From an uncultured Candidatus Cenarchaeum sp. (GTDB lineage Archaea; Thermoproteota; Nitrososphaeria; Nitrososphaerales; Nitrosopumilaceae): DNA of 64,000 nt. The translations under genes and the position numbers were made by a program. Positions within the stretch are counted from its first letter, which is position 1. Each line of letters begins with the position of its first letter. Shown piece by piece: positions 25,433-33,439 of the stretch. The stretch covers positions 728,161 through 792,160 of the forward strand of contig OY282369.1 of NCBI GenBank assembly GCA_958295735.1. The letters are read 5' to 3'. The notes under the pieces were generated by a model that was not told the DNA's origin, ran no database searches, and worked only from the letters and a program-made list of their open reading frames with translations.

Positions 25433-25999
25433 ACGGGCGATCCGAAGCTTCCGAGGCGGGCGTGGAAAAAGCCGAAGCGGCCGCTCAACTACGACCTGAT
25501 GATGGAGGAGCTCAGGACGCTCGGGACGTTCGGCCTGAGGACCAAGAGGGAGCTGTGGAAGGCGCACACGGAGCTGTCCAGGGTGAGGAACCAGGCGCGC
25601 TCGCTGCTGGCCCTCGGCCGGGAGGTGAGGCAGGAGAGGGAGCCGGTCCTGCTGAGGTCGCTGGCCAGGATAGGGCTGGTCGGGAAGGGCTCCACCCTCG
25701 ACGACGTGCTCAACCTGCAGGTGACGGATCTCCTGGCGAGGAGGCTGCAGACGGTGGTCTCGAAGAAGCTCGGGTTCAAGACCCCGTACCAGGCGAGGCA
25801 GGCCGTCGTGCACGGGCACGTGATGATAGGCGACAGGGTCGTGACGATCCCGTCGTACACCGTGGACGCGGACGAGGAGGAGCGCGTCAGGCTGTCGCCC
25901 GGCTCCGCGTTCGAGGGGATCCTGAAGGCCGAGGAGGCCGAGGAGCCCGAGGCGGCGGAGCCCGCGGAAGGGGCCGCCGGGCCCCCGCCCGAAAAGTGA
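25433..25999 (+). CDS. rps4: 30S ribosomal protein S4, apparent ACG start
   Basis: S4 (uS4) nucleates 30S assembly by binding 16S rRNA. The conserved blocks GTFGLRTKRELWKAHTELSRVRNQARSLLAL and the S4 RNA-binding domain (DLLARRLQTVVSKKLG; ARQAVVHGHVMIGD) are intact, with an acidic Glu/Ala tail. The normal archaeal N-terminus (GDPKxPRRxWxKPKRPLNYDL) is encoded in frame upstream of the first ATG (25499), but the codon in the Met position is ACG (25433-25435). No ATG, GTG or TTG occurs in frame between the rps13 stop (25420) and that point. So either ACG is used, or a single-base error or mutation changed ATG, or a shortened protein starts at 25499. Length is 188 aa from ACG. Confidence 0.9.
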   Translation, partial: TGDPKLPRRAWKKPKRPLNYDLMMEELRTLGTFGLRTKRELWKAHTELSRVRNQARSLLALGREVRQEREPVLLRSLARIGLVGKGSTLDDVLNLQVTDLLARRLQTVVSKKLGFKTPYQARQAVVHGHVMIGDRVVTIPSYTVDADEEERVRLSPGSAFEGILKAEEAEEPEAAEPAEGAAGPPPEK

Positions 26000-26014
26000 C
26001 GCGGCGCACTACAC

Positions 26015-26022
26015 GCAAATAG
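26015..26022 (+). promoter_or_regulatory. Weak TATA-like promoter of glmS
   Basis: GCAAATAG about 25 bp before GTG 26044; the only AT-rich run in the gap. Confidence 0.4.
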
Positions 26023-26043
26023 GGCGCGGGCGCCCGCGCGCCC

Positions 26044-27831
26044 GTGTGCTCCATAATAGGGTACGCCGGCCCCGCCGGCGCCGCGCCCATACTGGTCAGG
26101 GGGCTCAGGCGCATGGAGTACCGCGGGTACGACAGCGTCGGCGTGGCGACGAGCTCCGGCGGCAAGATGTCGCTGGAGAAGGGCGTGGGCCGCGTCTCCG
26201 AGGTCAACGAGGCGCGCGGGCTGGACGCGCTCCCCGGGACGGTGGGAATAGGCCACACCCGCTGGGCTACCCACGGGGGCGTGACCCGCGCCAACGCGCA
26301 CCCGCACAGCAGCAGTTCCGGCGCCGTGGCGGTGGTGCACAACGGAATAATAGAGAACTTCGCCGAGCTCAGGGAGGCCCTGGAGGCCGGCGGCTTTTCC
26401 TTCTCCAGCGAGACGGACACCGAGGTCATATCGAACCAGCTGCAGAGCGACCTGGAGGCCGGCGGCGGGCCCAAGGAGGCCATGGTCAGGACGCTGGCCC
26501 GGCTGCGGGGGCGCTACGCCTTCGTGGCCATGTTCGGGGACGGCACCCTGGCGGCGGCCCGCTTCCACAGGCCCCTCATAGTGGGGGTGGGGCGCGGCGC
26601 GTACCTGCTGTCCAGCGACGTGCTCGGGTTCGTGGAGCAGACCGACGATGCCATATACGTCGGCAACGGGGACTTTGTGACCGTATCGCCCGGGGCCGGC
26701 GGGGGGGCGGAGCTCCGCGTGTTCGGCTTCGACGGCTCGCCGGCGCGGCGGCAGGTGACCAAGATATCGAAGGAGTTCGCGGACACGTACAAGGGCGAGT
26801 ACGCGCACTTTACCCTAAAGGAGATCTGCGAGCAGCCCGACGCCGTGCTGCGGGTCGGGGCCAACACGCCGGGCGCGGCGGCGGCGGCGGCGGCGCTCGT
26901 GCGGGGCGCGCCGGCCGGCTCCGTGTACGTCACGGGCAGCGGCACGAGCTACAACGCGGCCCTGGTGGCCAAGCACGTCATGCTCAGGCACGGCGGCGTC
27001 AGGGTCGAGCCGATCATGTCCAGCGAGTTCCCGCACTCGCCGGTCAGCATGGACGGCGGGTCGGTGCTGCTCGCCCTCTCGCAGAGCGGCGAGACCGCCG
27101 ACGTCATAGGGGCGGCGGCGGCCGCCAAGGAGGCCGGCGCCCGCGTCGCCTCCGTCGTCAACGTGATGAACTCCTCGCTCGCCCAAGAGTCGGACGTCGT
27201 GATGGGCATGAACTGCGGCCCCGAGATAGGGGTGGCGGCCACGAAGAGCTTCACCGCCCAGCTGCGCGCCATACACGAGGTGACGCGGGAGATCGCGGTC
27301 GGGCGGGGGGGGCATCTCCCGCGGCCGGGCGCCGTCTCGGCGGCGATCTCGGGGATGCTGGAGGGGCAGGCGGGGATAAAGGCCCTGGCGCGCGAGATGC
27401 GCGACGTCTCGGACGTGTACGTGATGGGCAGGGGGGTGCACTATCCTATAGCCGCCGAGGCGGCCCTAAAGCTGAAGGAGCTCGCGTACGTGCACGCCGA
27501 GGGCATCCCGGGCGGCGAGCTCAAGCACGGGCCGCTGGCGCTGATGGACGAGGGCGTGTACGCGGTAATGATCAACCCGACCGACTCTACACACGCGGCC
27601 ACCCTCACGGGGGCCAGGGAGATCAAGGCCCGCGGGGCCAGGATAATAGGGGTCTCGGACGCGCGCAGCGACGTGTACGACCGCTGGGTGCGCATACCAG
27701 GCGGGGACGAGGCGGCCTACCCCGTCACGGAGATCGTCCCCATACAGCTGCTCGCGTACTACCTGGCGCTGGAAAAGGACGCAGACCCCGACTATCCCAG
27801 GAACCTGGCAAAGTCGGTCACCGTCGAGTGA
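26044..27831 (+). CDS. glmS: Glutamine-fructose-6-phosphate aminotransferase
   Basis: 595-aa enzyme that makes glucosamine-6-phosphate from fructose-6-phosphate and glutamine, the entry to amino-sugar and surface-glycan synthesis. The N-terminal glutaminase domain starts with the catalytic Cys directly after the initiator (CSIIGYAG) and has GHTRWATHG and HNGIIEN. Two SIS isomerase domains follow (TGSGTSYNAAL; SQSGETADV; and ELKEL..HAEGIPGGELKHGP). The start GTG 26044 is fixed by the N-terminal Cys. The 3' end overlaps the convergent CobT-like gene by 14 bp. Confidence 0.96.
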   Translation: MCSIIGYAGPAGAAPILVRGLRRMEYRGYDSVGVATSSGGKMSLEKGVGRVSEVNEARGLDALPGTVGIGHTRWATHGGVTRANAHPHSSSSGAVAVVHNGIIENFAELREALEAGGFSFSSETDTEVISNQLQSDLEAGGGPKEAMVRTLARLRGRYAFVAMFGDGTLAAARFHRPLIVGVGRGAYLLSSDVLGFVEQTDDAIYVGNGDFVTVSPGAGGGAELRVFGFDGSPARRQVTKISKEFADTYKGEYAHFTLKEICEQPDAVLRVGANTPGAAAAAAALVRGAPAGSVYVTGSGTSYNAALVAKHVMLRHGGVRVEPIMSSEFPHSPVSMDGGSVLLALSQSGETADVIGAAAAAKEAGARVASVVNVMNSSLAQESDVVMGMNCGPEIGVAATKSFTAQLRAIHEVTREIAVGRGGHLPRPGAVSAAISGMLEGQAGIKALAREMRDVSDVYVMGRGVHYPIAAEAALKLKELAYVHAEGIPGGELKHGPLALMDEGVYAVMINPTDSTHAATLTGAREIKARGARIIGVSDARSDVYDRWVRIPGGDEAAYPVTEIVPIQLLAYYLALEKDADPDYPRNLAKSVTVE

Positions 27832-28927
27832 CGGCCCGCGCGTACTCGGCCTCTATGAGCCCGCGCAGGCGGCCCGCGCCCGAGCCCGTCTTCAGCAGGG
27901 AAGCGGCCATGCAGCCGCCGGCGCCGGCCCCCTCTTTCGCGAACCCCTCCGAATAGGCGCGGAGCGGAGCCGCGCGGGAGGCGGCCAGGCCCGGATCCAC
28001 GCACATCACGGGAACCCCGCCCGCGGCGCGGCGCACCGCCCCGGCGAGGTCCGCCGAGGGATCGTCGGCGACGTACGAGGTGGTGCAGACGGCCGCCCTG
28101 CCGCCCGCCGCGTCGAATCCGGCCGCCTTGCCCAGGGCCAGGACGGCGGCCATCTGGGTGCCCCCCGCCAGGATGACCCTGCCCGGCCCCGCGGCGGCGC
28201 CGGCCAGCATGCCGGCGGCCACGGGGATCATCGGGTCGCCCGCCTCCGCCGCTACGGCGAAGGGATCGGCGCCGGCCCCCCTCGCGGCGATGCGGCGCAA
28301 CGCGGCGGCGGCCACCCGCTCCTTCAGTTCCACGGGGTTCTCCGGCATGCTGGAGCTGGTGGGCGCCCCCGGCGCGCCGCCCAGCCCGCGCGTTACGGCG
28401 AGCGCGGTCGTGGTCCCGCCCGGCAGGCTCTCGCCTATGACCAGGCAGTCGGCCAGCGACGAGAGCGTCCGGCCCAGTATGCGGCCGCGCTCTATCCCGC
28501 GCACGACGTCGGGCGCTCCCAGGGCGGGGCCGGCCGAGACGTCCCCGCCGGGGGGCATGCCCGTCTCCACGTACGGGAGCTCGGGGGCGACCGCGCTCCC
28601 CGCGTTGACGACCATGTGGGGGATGCTGGCCGACTCCAGCGCCGCCTTCGTGAGCAGTGCCGGGGTGGGCTTGCCGTCGGGGGTCGCCGGGATGCTGCCG
28701 CCCCCCGACAGGCAGTACCCGTAGTGTATTAGTTCCGCATCGCACGGCGGCGTGTACTTGTACGCGCCGGGGCCGGCGCCGGCGCACGTGATCCCCGGGA
28801 TCTCGCACGTGCGCGTGTACGACACCAGCAGGGCGAACAGGAACCGGCGGCCCGCCAGCGCGCCGCAGAACCCGGCGCACGCGCCCTCCCCGCCGGAGAC
28901 GAACCGGATCCCGCCGCTCCCGCTCAG
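27818..28927 (-). CDS. CobT-like nicotinate-nucleotide phosphoribosyltransferase homologue, probable CTG start
   Basis: 369-aa protein of the archaeal CobT-like family (cf. nicotinate-nucleotide-dimethylbenzimidazole phosphoribosyltransferase, lower-ligand step of cobamide synthesis). Visible motifs: VSYTRTCEIPGIT, KYTPPCDAELIHYGYC, IPATPDGKPTPALLT, VVNAGS and GESLPGGTTTALA. The conserved N-terminus begins before any ATG, GTG or TTG in this frame; the first such codon (GTG in LLVSYTRT) lies inside a conserved strand. A CTG at 28927-28925 overlaps the upstream MBL stop as CTGA, so CTG initiation by coupling is the best guess. It is the last gene of the nnrE-MBL-cobT-like operon. Thaumarchaea make cobalamin, which suits this role. 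Confidence 0.82.
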   Translation of the reverse strand: MSGSGGIRFVSGGEGACAGFCGALAGRRFLFALLVSYTRTCEIPGITCAGAGPGAYKYTPPCDAELIHYGYCLSGGGSIPATPDGKPTPALLTKAALESASIPHMVVNAGSAVAPELPYVETGMPPGGDVSAGPALGAPDVVRGIERGRILGRTLSSLADCLVIGESLPGGTTTALAVTRGLGGAPGAPTSSSMPENPVELKERVAAAALRRIAARGAGADPFAVAAEAGDPMIPVAAGMLAGAAAGPGRVILAGGTQMAAVLALGKAAGFDAAGGRAAVCTTSYVADDPSADLAGAVRRAAGGVPVMCVDPGLAASRAAPLRAYSEGFAKEGAGAGGCMAASLLKTGSGAGRLRGLIEAEYARAVTRR

Positions 28928-29550
28928 CCCGCGCCACCCGACATCATGGCCGCGAACCGGTCCTCGCCCGCGATCCTCATGGCGGGGTTCGTCGCGCGCT
29001 CCCTGCCCATGGTGGACACCGGCTCGGGGCCGTAGTCGTGGCCGCAGTACACGGCGCAGGAGTCGTCCAGCCCGCGCATCGCCACGTGCAGGCTGCGGTG
29101 CAGCTCGCGGGCGCTCCCCCCCGGCAGGTCGACCCTGCCGCAGGCGCCCACGAACAGCGTGTCGCCCGTCAGGGCCATCCCGCCGCACACGAAGCATATG
29201 CTGTCCCGCGAGTGCCCCGGCGTGTGCAATACGGCGAGCTCGCTGCCCCCCAGCCGCACCCTGTCGCCGCCGCGCACCTCCACGTCGTGCGGCAGCGGGG
29301 ACTCCGCGTGCTGCACCACCTCCGCCCCCGTCGAGCGGGCCATCTCCTCGTTGCCTATGGTGTGGTCGAAGTGGTGGTGCGTGTTCAGCACGTACTTCAC
29401 GGCGGGCCCCCCCAGCTTATCCAAGGCGGCGCGCACCCTGTCCAGGTCCCACGACGGGTCCACCACGGCCGCCTCTCCCCCGTCGCACAGCACGTAGGTA
29501 AAGTTGCGCATGGCGCCCACCCCCACCTGCGCCACGCGCAGGGCGGTCAT
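28924..29550 (-). CDS. Metallo-beta-lactamase-fold hydrolase, glyoxalase II-like
   Basis: 208-aa MBL-fold protein. The metal motif is HHHFDH (THHHFDHTIG), with later HTPGHSRDS and a YCGHDYGP His; GDTLFVGACGRVDL carries the bridging Asp. The pattern is that of the glyoxalase II / rhodanese-linked MBL branch, which hydrolyses thioesters or persulfides; the exact substrate is unknown. ATG 29550 overlaps the nnrE stop as ATGA, so it is translated as part of that operon. The frame upstream of this ATG is a shadow of nnrE. Confidence 0.87.
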   Translation of the reverse strand: MTALRVAQVGVGAMRNFTYVLCDGGEAAVVDPSWDLDRVRAALDKLGGPAVKYVLNTHHHFDHTIGNEEMARSTGAEVVQHAESPLPHDVEVRGGDRVRLGGSELAVLHTPGHSRDSICFVCGGMALTGDTLFVGACGRVDLPGGSARELHRSLHVAMRGLDDSCAVYCGHDYGPEPVSTMGRERATNPAMRIAGEDRFAAMMSGGAG

Positions 29551-30221
29551 GGCAGGACGCCCTTTTCCGCCTCGGGCGGTATGCCTATGGGCTCCGCGTG
29601 CAGCCGGCCGGTGAGGTCGGGGCGCTTCAGCAGGCCGGCCTTCACCCTGTGGAACGTGACGGTAAAGTCGGCCCTTGCGCACCCGCCGGCCGCCTCCCCG
29701 GTCTGGGGGTCCAGGCCCGACGGCACGTCGACGGACATCTTGGCGCACCCGCGGGCCGAGTTGAACAGCCGCATTGCAGAGGCGTGCGGCTCCCTGACCG
29801 CGCCCCCCTCTATGCCGGTCCCCAGGATCGCGTCTATCGCGGCGTCCGGGGCGAACTTTGCCGCGCCCGGCAGTTCCGCCGGGCCCGCTATGGCCTTCTT
29901 TTCGACGGACGGCATGCGCCCCAGCAGGGACCAGTTCCAGGCGCACTCCTCCGTGCGTATGCCGCCGGGGCTTCCCAGCAGGAACACCCGCACGAGCGCG
30001 CCGCGCCCGGCCAGGTGCCTGGCGGCCACCATCCCGTCGCCGCCGTTGTTCCCGAGGCCGGCGAATACCGTTATGTTCTTCGAGGCCGCATCGCCGCCCA
30101 GCGCATCGGTAAGCAGCCTGGCGGCGGCCGCGCCCGCGTTCTCCATCATGAACTTCTTCTGGAACCCCATCTCGTGGCCGTTGTTCTCTATGCGGTACAT
30201 CTGCTCTACCGTGATCGCCAT
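29547..30221 (-). CDS. nnrE: NAD(P)H-hydrate epimerase (YjeF N-terminal domain)
   Basis: 224-aa YjeF_N-type protein that epimerises damaged NAD(P)H hydrates for repair. Motifs: MENAGAAAARLL, VFAGLGNNGGDGMVAARHLA, DAIDAILGTGI and VDVPSGLDPQTG. Many archaea fuse this domain to the C-terminal dehydratase; here only the epimerase part is present, so the dehydratase should be elsewhere. ATG 30221 follows a TATA-like element (30242-30249) by about 25 bp; the frame upstream of it is not protein-like. First gene of a three-gene operon with an MBL hydrolase and a CobT-like enzyme. Confidence 0.88.
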   Translation of the reverse strand: MAITVEQMYRIENNGHEMGFQKKFMMENAGAAAARLLTDALGGDAASKNITVFAGLGNNGGDGMVAARHLAGRGALVRVFLLGSPGGIRTEECAWNWSLLGRMPSVEKKAIAGPAELPGAAKFAPDAAIDAILGTGIEGGAVREPHASAMRLFNSARGCAKMSVDVPSGLDPQTGEAAGGCARADFTVTFHRVKAGLLKRPDLTGRLHAEPIGIPPEAEKGVLP

Positions 30222-30241
30222 GCGGCGCGGCGCGCGGGGAG

Positions 30242-30249
30242 TAAAATAA
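30242..30249 (-). promoter_or_regulatory. TATA-like promoter of the nnrE operon
   Basis: The minus strand reads TTATTTTA about 25 bp before ATG 30221. Confidence 0.55.
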
Positions 30250-30343
30250 GCGTTGGCGGCGGGTATGGGTGTGGACGTAGGTTCACTTGCCAACCACGCC
30301 TACGAACAGTCGGTCGGCCATCCACGTAGGCACGACCAAAGAG

Positions 30344-30468
30344 TGGACGTAAGTCTACACACCTGCTGGTGCAGACTTACGTCCAAACCGAAACCGCGCC
30401 TAGCAACGGCAAGCCACCTCATGATCTCACGCCCAGATCACGATGGACGTAAGTCTACACACCTGCTG
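30344..30468. repeat. 25-bp direct repeats and a hairpin upstream of the SIR2 gene
   Basis: TGGACGTAAGTCTACACACC plus CTGCTG occurs at 30344 and again exactly 100 bp later at 30444. Between them, AGACTTACGTCC (30373-30384) is the inverse of GGACGTAAGTCT (30345-30356), giving a 12-bp stem with a 16-base loop. Related GTGGACGTAGG and TCCACGTAGG motifs lie at 30271 and 30321. The set could be operator sites, an attachment site, or a structured RNA. Confidence 0.82.
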
Positions 30469-30477
30469 TTGTGATAC

Positions 30478-30486
30478 GTTTATAAA
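30478..30486 (+). promoter_or_regulatory. TATA box of the SIR2 gene
   Basis: GTTTATAAA lies about 27 bp before GTG 30510 and overlaps ATG 30486. A transcript would therefore start after that ATG, which argues for GTG 30510 as the start. Confidence 0.6.
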
Positions 30487-30509
30487 TGGCAAGAACAATA
30501 TGCATCAGC

Positions 30510-31502
30510 GTGAATGTGGCGTTATTTTTGGGTGCCGGAGCATCCGTTCCATATGGTAAGCCCGCCATAAAAGATCTCAACAATGCTCTCTTATCTAAAC
30601 TAAACGATTACAAGGACTTTCTATCATTCCACCCAGATACTGAACACGCTCTGACAGCAATTCAGAACATTGTCAAATTTAATGGTGAAGTGGGGGGAAG
30701 TTACTGGAACAAAGAACGCAGTCACGACCTTGAAGGGTTGCGGGTCTTGGAGAATGAAATCCATGGTAAAATCTACGACATTTATGCGTGGAAACACGAC
30801 TTTGATGGAACCGCATCTACCATATTTTCATCTCTTTTTGACCTCATTCAAGAACGAAGCAAAATTACGATTTTTACTACAAACTACGATAAAAGCGTGG
30901 AAGAGTATTGTGGCCTACCCGAACGCAATCTTAAATGCATAGACGGGTTTGTCCCCCGTGGAGGGTACAATGTTTGGGAAGGACACAATGCAGACTCGAA
31001 TGAGAATGACGGCAAACGTAAGGTATTTCTATACAAACTTCATGGCTCCCTAGACTGGACAATGCACAAAAAGCATGGACCTATAAGAACAGGTGTAGAA
31101 CGAATGTGCACATCAGTTCCCAACCATGACCATGATTTGCTGATATACCCGACATTGTCAAAAAACAACGCCGAATATAACAAATTATTTACTAAAATTT
31201 TTACAGGATTTGAAAATGAGTTGAGAATTCAGGATGTTTGCGTTGTGGTGGGATTCTCATTCCACGACGAAATGATCCGGAATCAATTCATGAAATTCGT
31301 TGAGGCCGGAAAAAAACTCATCATAATAGATCCAAACCCAGACACAAATTTTCGACACGTGATATTGGGGAAATCGCAAGATTGTGACCAAGAACAATCA
31401 AAACAAAACATACATCACATCCAAATGGAGCTAAGTGTCGACTCGGTCGACTCCATTATCAATCAGATTAATGAGTCCGAGTATGTTGACAATTCGTCCT
31501 GA
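30510..31502 (+). CDS. SIR2-like (SIR2_2) protein, AT-rich, likely defence gene
   Basis: 330-aa protein with a SIR2-type NAD-binding core: FLGAGASVPYG at the N-terminus, TTNYDKS with Asn125, KLHGSLDW with His178, and VVVGFSFHDEMIRNQF. Bacterial and archaeal proteins of this type often cleave NAD+ during antiphage defence (for example ThsA, DSR and SIR2-HerA systems), but here it stands alone with no obvious partner. The gene is strikingly AT-rich for the window (bases 30781-30840 hold only 23 G/C), a strong sign of recent transfer. GTG 30510 was preferred to ATG 30486 because of the TATA box position. Confidence 0.85.
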   Translation: MNVALFLGAGASVPYGKPAIKDLNNALLSKLNDYKDFLSFHPDTEHALTAIQNIVKFNGEVGGSYWNKERSHDLEGLRVLENEIHGKIYDIYAWKHDFDGTASTIFSSLFDLIQERSKITIFTTNYDKSVEEYCGLPERNLKCIDGFVPRGGYNVWEGHNADSNENDGKRKVFLYKLHGSLDWTMHKKHGPIRTGVERMCTSVPNHDHDLLIYPTLSKNNAEYNKLFTKIFTGFENELRIQDVCVVVGFSFHDEMIRNQFMKFVEAGKKLIIIDPNPDTNFRHVILGKSQDCDQEQSKQNIHHIQMELSVDSVDSIINQINESEYVDNSS

Positions 31503-32105
31503 TTTTGAAACGAGTTGTGTTTTATCAATAGGAATTGCCGCCAATCGGCCTGCTGGCTGAAATAAGTTGACGCCCAAGTTAAATCCCCTGTGCGCGACAC
31601 GATGGCACGCCAAACTCGTTCAAGCGGCAGAATGCTACACCCCAGAACGAGGCAGAGGGGCCAGAGCTGGAGTTAGAAAACTAGCTAGAGGTTGAAATGC
31701 GCTCCCGCGCCTAGCGCAGGCGCAGACGGCCGAAATGAGCAGGAGTTGTTGAGCGTACGGATCAATTATCACGACGCCGGCGGTTAATGGACGACACTTC
31801 GATCCGCCAGCATGTATCATGACAATAGATGACCGAAGCAGCAACCACTGGTCACTAGAAGCGCGTTTAGCACCTTGCACGCCAGAAGTTAAAAATGCGC
31901 TCCCGCACCGGGCCGCAAGGAATCGCCTGCCACTGTCTGCGTTCGTGGCCATGGTGGTCGGCCTCGCGCTGACGATCACAGAGGCGAACATGGGCGAACA
32001 AGGTTACCATTCTGTGCGTGAAATAGCACACTTTCAACATCTGGCGCGGGGCGTGTTCGTCACCGTACCGGGCCGTCGTCGATGCGATCAGGCGGGGACC
32101 GCCGC
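31503..32105. other. Region without recognisable genes after the SIR2 gene
   Basis: About 600 bp of intermediate GC content. ORFs of 60-130 codons exist on both strands, but none resembles a family. A short repeated motif (AATGCGCTCCCGC at about 31697 and 31892) is the only structure noticed. I found no S8 peptidase motif that could belong to the neighbouring truncated subtilase gene. Confidence 0.45.
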
Positions 32106-32816
32106 TTACACCGGGGGCAACGGCGGTCTGTCCACCGAGGCTACTGCATCGATACGGATCAGCAGATCCAAGAATTCCTGGTTGGCGTCAAGCACCACGA
32201 AGTAGAGGCCCCCATTGCCCCGTTCCCTGTGCACCGCGAAGCCCCGGTCGTACGCCAGCCTCTGTATCAGGGCAAGCGAAGCACTAGGCACAAGCTTGTC
32301 GCGGCCAGGCCGGATCCTAGACAGGCTGACGAATATTTTTTCTGCCTTAGTCCGTTTCAAAGGATTCGCGGCCAGCCGTTTCCCGATCTTGGCCTTCGCC
32401 TCAAACTCGTCAAACCCGTTTATGGCATCCACAAAGCTCGGCTCGTCCTCGTCTGCCCTTTTCCGCAGCCGCTTTTTGAGTTTTGCAAATCCCGCGTCGT
32501 CCGTGGCCATGATCCATTCCGGCTTCCCTCCAGCCACGGGGTCTATCGTGTCGCAACCGGTCCCTTCAAGATCGCGGCGAAAGTCCTCGTCGTCCGCGGG
32601 CCGGTTCGTCTTGATCTTGAAGACCAGCCTCTGATCGTTCCAAGGAAGTTCCGGCATCGGCCCGCGGTTCCCTCCTATCCGGTCAAGGCGCGCCATCTGG
32701 GATTCCGCGAACTCGCGGGGGTCCCGATCAGCCCTGTCGTATCCGCGCCCCTGCGGGATCTTTTTCCCCGGAGGTCCCCCGCGTGGCGTGGTAACTGAAT
32801 TCGAGTCGTCCGCCAT
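32106..32816 (-). CDS. Stand-alone N-terminal domain of an IetS-like subtilase (copy 1)
   Basis: 236-aa protein: RDPREFAESQMARLD, then DQRLVFKIKT, then EWIMATDDAGF and a globular part ending RIDAVASVDRPP. This matches, from memory, the region that precedes the peptidase domain in S8 peptidases encoded beside AAA ATPases (IetAS type). The S8 catalytic domain (D-S/T-G, H-G-T-H, G-T-S-x-A) is absent here and downstream. The frame stops at TAA six codons before the TGA that copy 2 uses. ATG 32816 lies 2 bp after the stop of an AAA remnant. Confidence 0.65.
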   Translation of the reverse strand: MADDSNSVTTPRGGPPGKKIPQGRGYDRADRDPREFAESQMARLDRIGGNRGPMPELPWNDQRLVFKIKTNRPADDEDFRRDLEGTGCDTIDPVAGGKPEWIMATDDAGFAKLKKRLRKRADEDEPSFVDAINGFDEFEAKAKIGKRLAANPLKRTKAEKIFVSLSRIRPGRDKLVPSASLALIQRLAYDRGFAVHRERGNGGLYFVVLDANQEFLDLLIRIDAVASVDRPPLPPV

Positions 32817-32818
32817 GT

Positions 32819-33045
32819 CTACTTTGACTCCATGATTCTCTTCCTGCGCTTCTGTTCTTCCGTGGCCCACAGCATGTCGCTCTTGGACACGGATGCGTGC
32901 TTGTCCATGACGCATTTCCAAAAGTCGTCCTCGCAGACGGCCGCGGAATATCCGGGCGTGCCCTCGGCGAACTCCGATGCTTCCATAGCATCGACTGACA
33001 ATGAGCCCATATATTATTTAGCAGTTCCGCGCGTATGAGAACGGC
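32819..33045 (-). pseudogene. C-terminal remnant of an IetA-like AAA ATPase
   Basis: About 75 codons match the end of the AAA protein at 34174-35025: RAELL, then (after a one-base shift) MGSLSVDAMEASEFAEGTPGYSAA and DMLWATEEQKRRKR, ending ESK. The nucleotide-binding domain is missing, so this AAA is dead. The geometry to the next gene (stop, two bases, start) is the same as in the intact copy, showing that a whole two-gene unit was duplicated and one ATPase was later lost. Confidence 0.78.
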
Positions 33046-33439
33046 ACCCACGCCCGCGCCAAGCGCGGGAGGAAGGGGTTCCGACCCCATGTGCGTTTCA
33101 TACCGCCCACTAACGCTGAACGCAGGATCTTCAATCCAGGAGAGGAAGATTCGCGCCGGTGTGCGGAGTGGCCTTCTGATCCCGCCATCGCTCCAATACG
33201 AACACTTGGCTACACAGATCCCGCGTAACAGGTTGAGTCGCGCCGCATTCAAAATCCACACACGGGAAGTGCCGATGCTGCGCCGTTCTGGCAGCAATCC
33301 AGCCCGCTGGAAGCGTGGTTTTGAGGAGACAGCGGCGAATTAGCGCGGAGCATTTCCCGCTACTCGCCCGCGCCGCGCTGCCGCCGCCGCCGCCGCGCCC
33401 TGCCGCCGCCGCCGCCGCGCCCTGCCGTATGCGATGCGG
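33046..33439. other. Spacer with GCC-triplet runs between the two AAA/subtilase-like units
   Basis: No gene is supported. Bases 33369-33424 hold runs of CCGCCGCCG in two near-identical blocks of about 24 bp each. They lie just downstream of the copy-2 stop codon. Confidence 0.5.

Noticed and set aside
31635-31991. 118-aa minus-strand ORF after the SIR2 gene
   Set aside because: No family resemblance, no promoter-like box at the right distance, and overlapping ORFs on the other strand are equally long.
31503-33439. Missing S8 peptidase domain for the IetS-like proteins
   Set aside because: I looked in all frames for DSG/DTG, HGTH and GTSxA blocks in order around both copies and found none.
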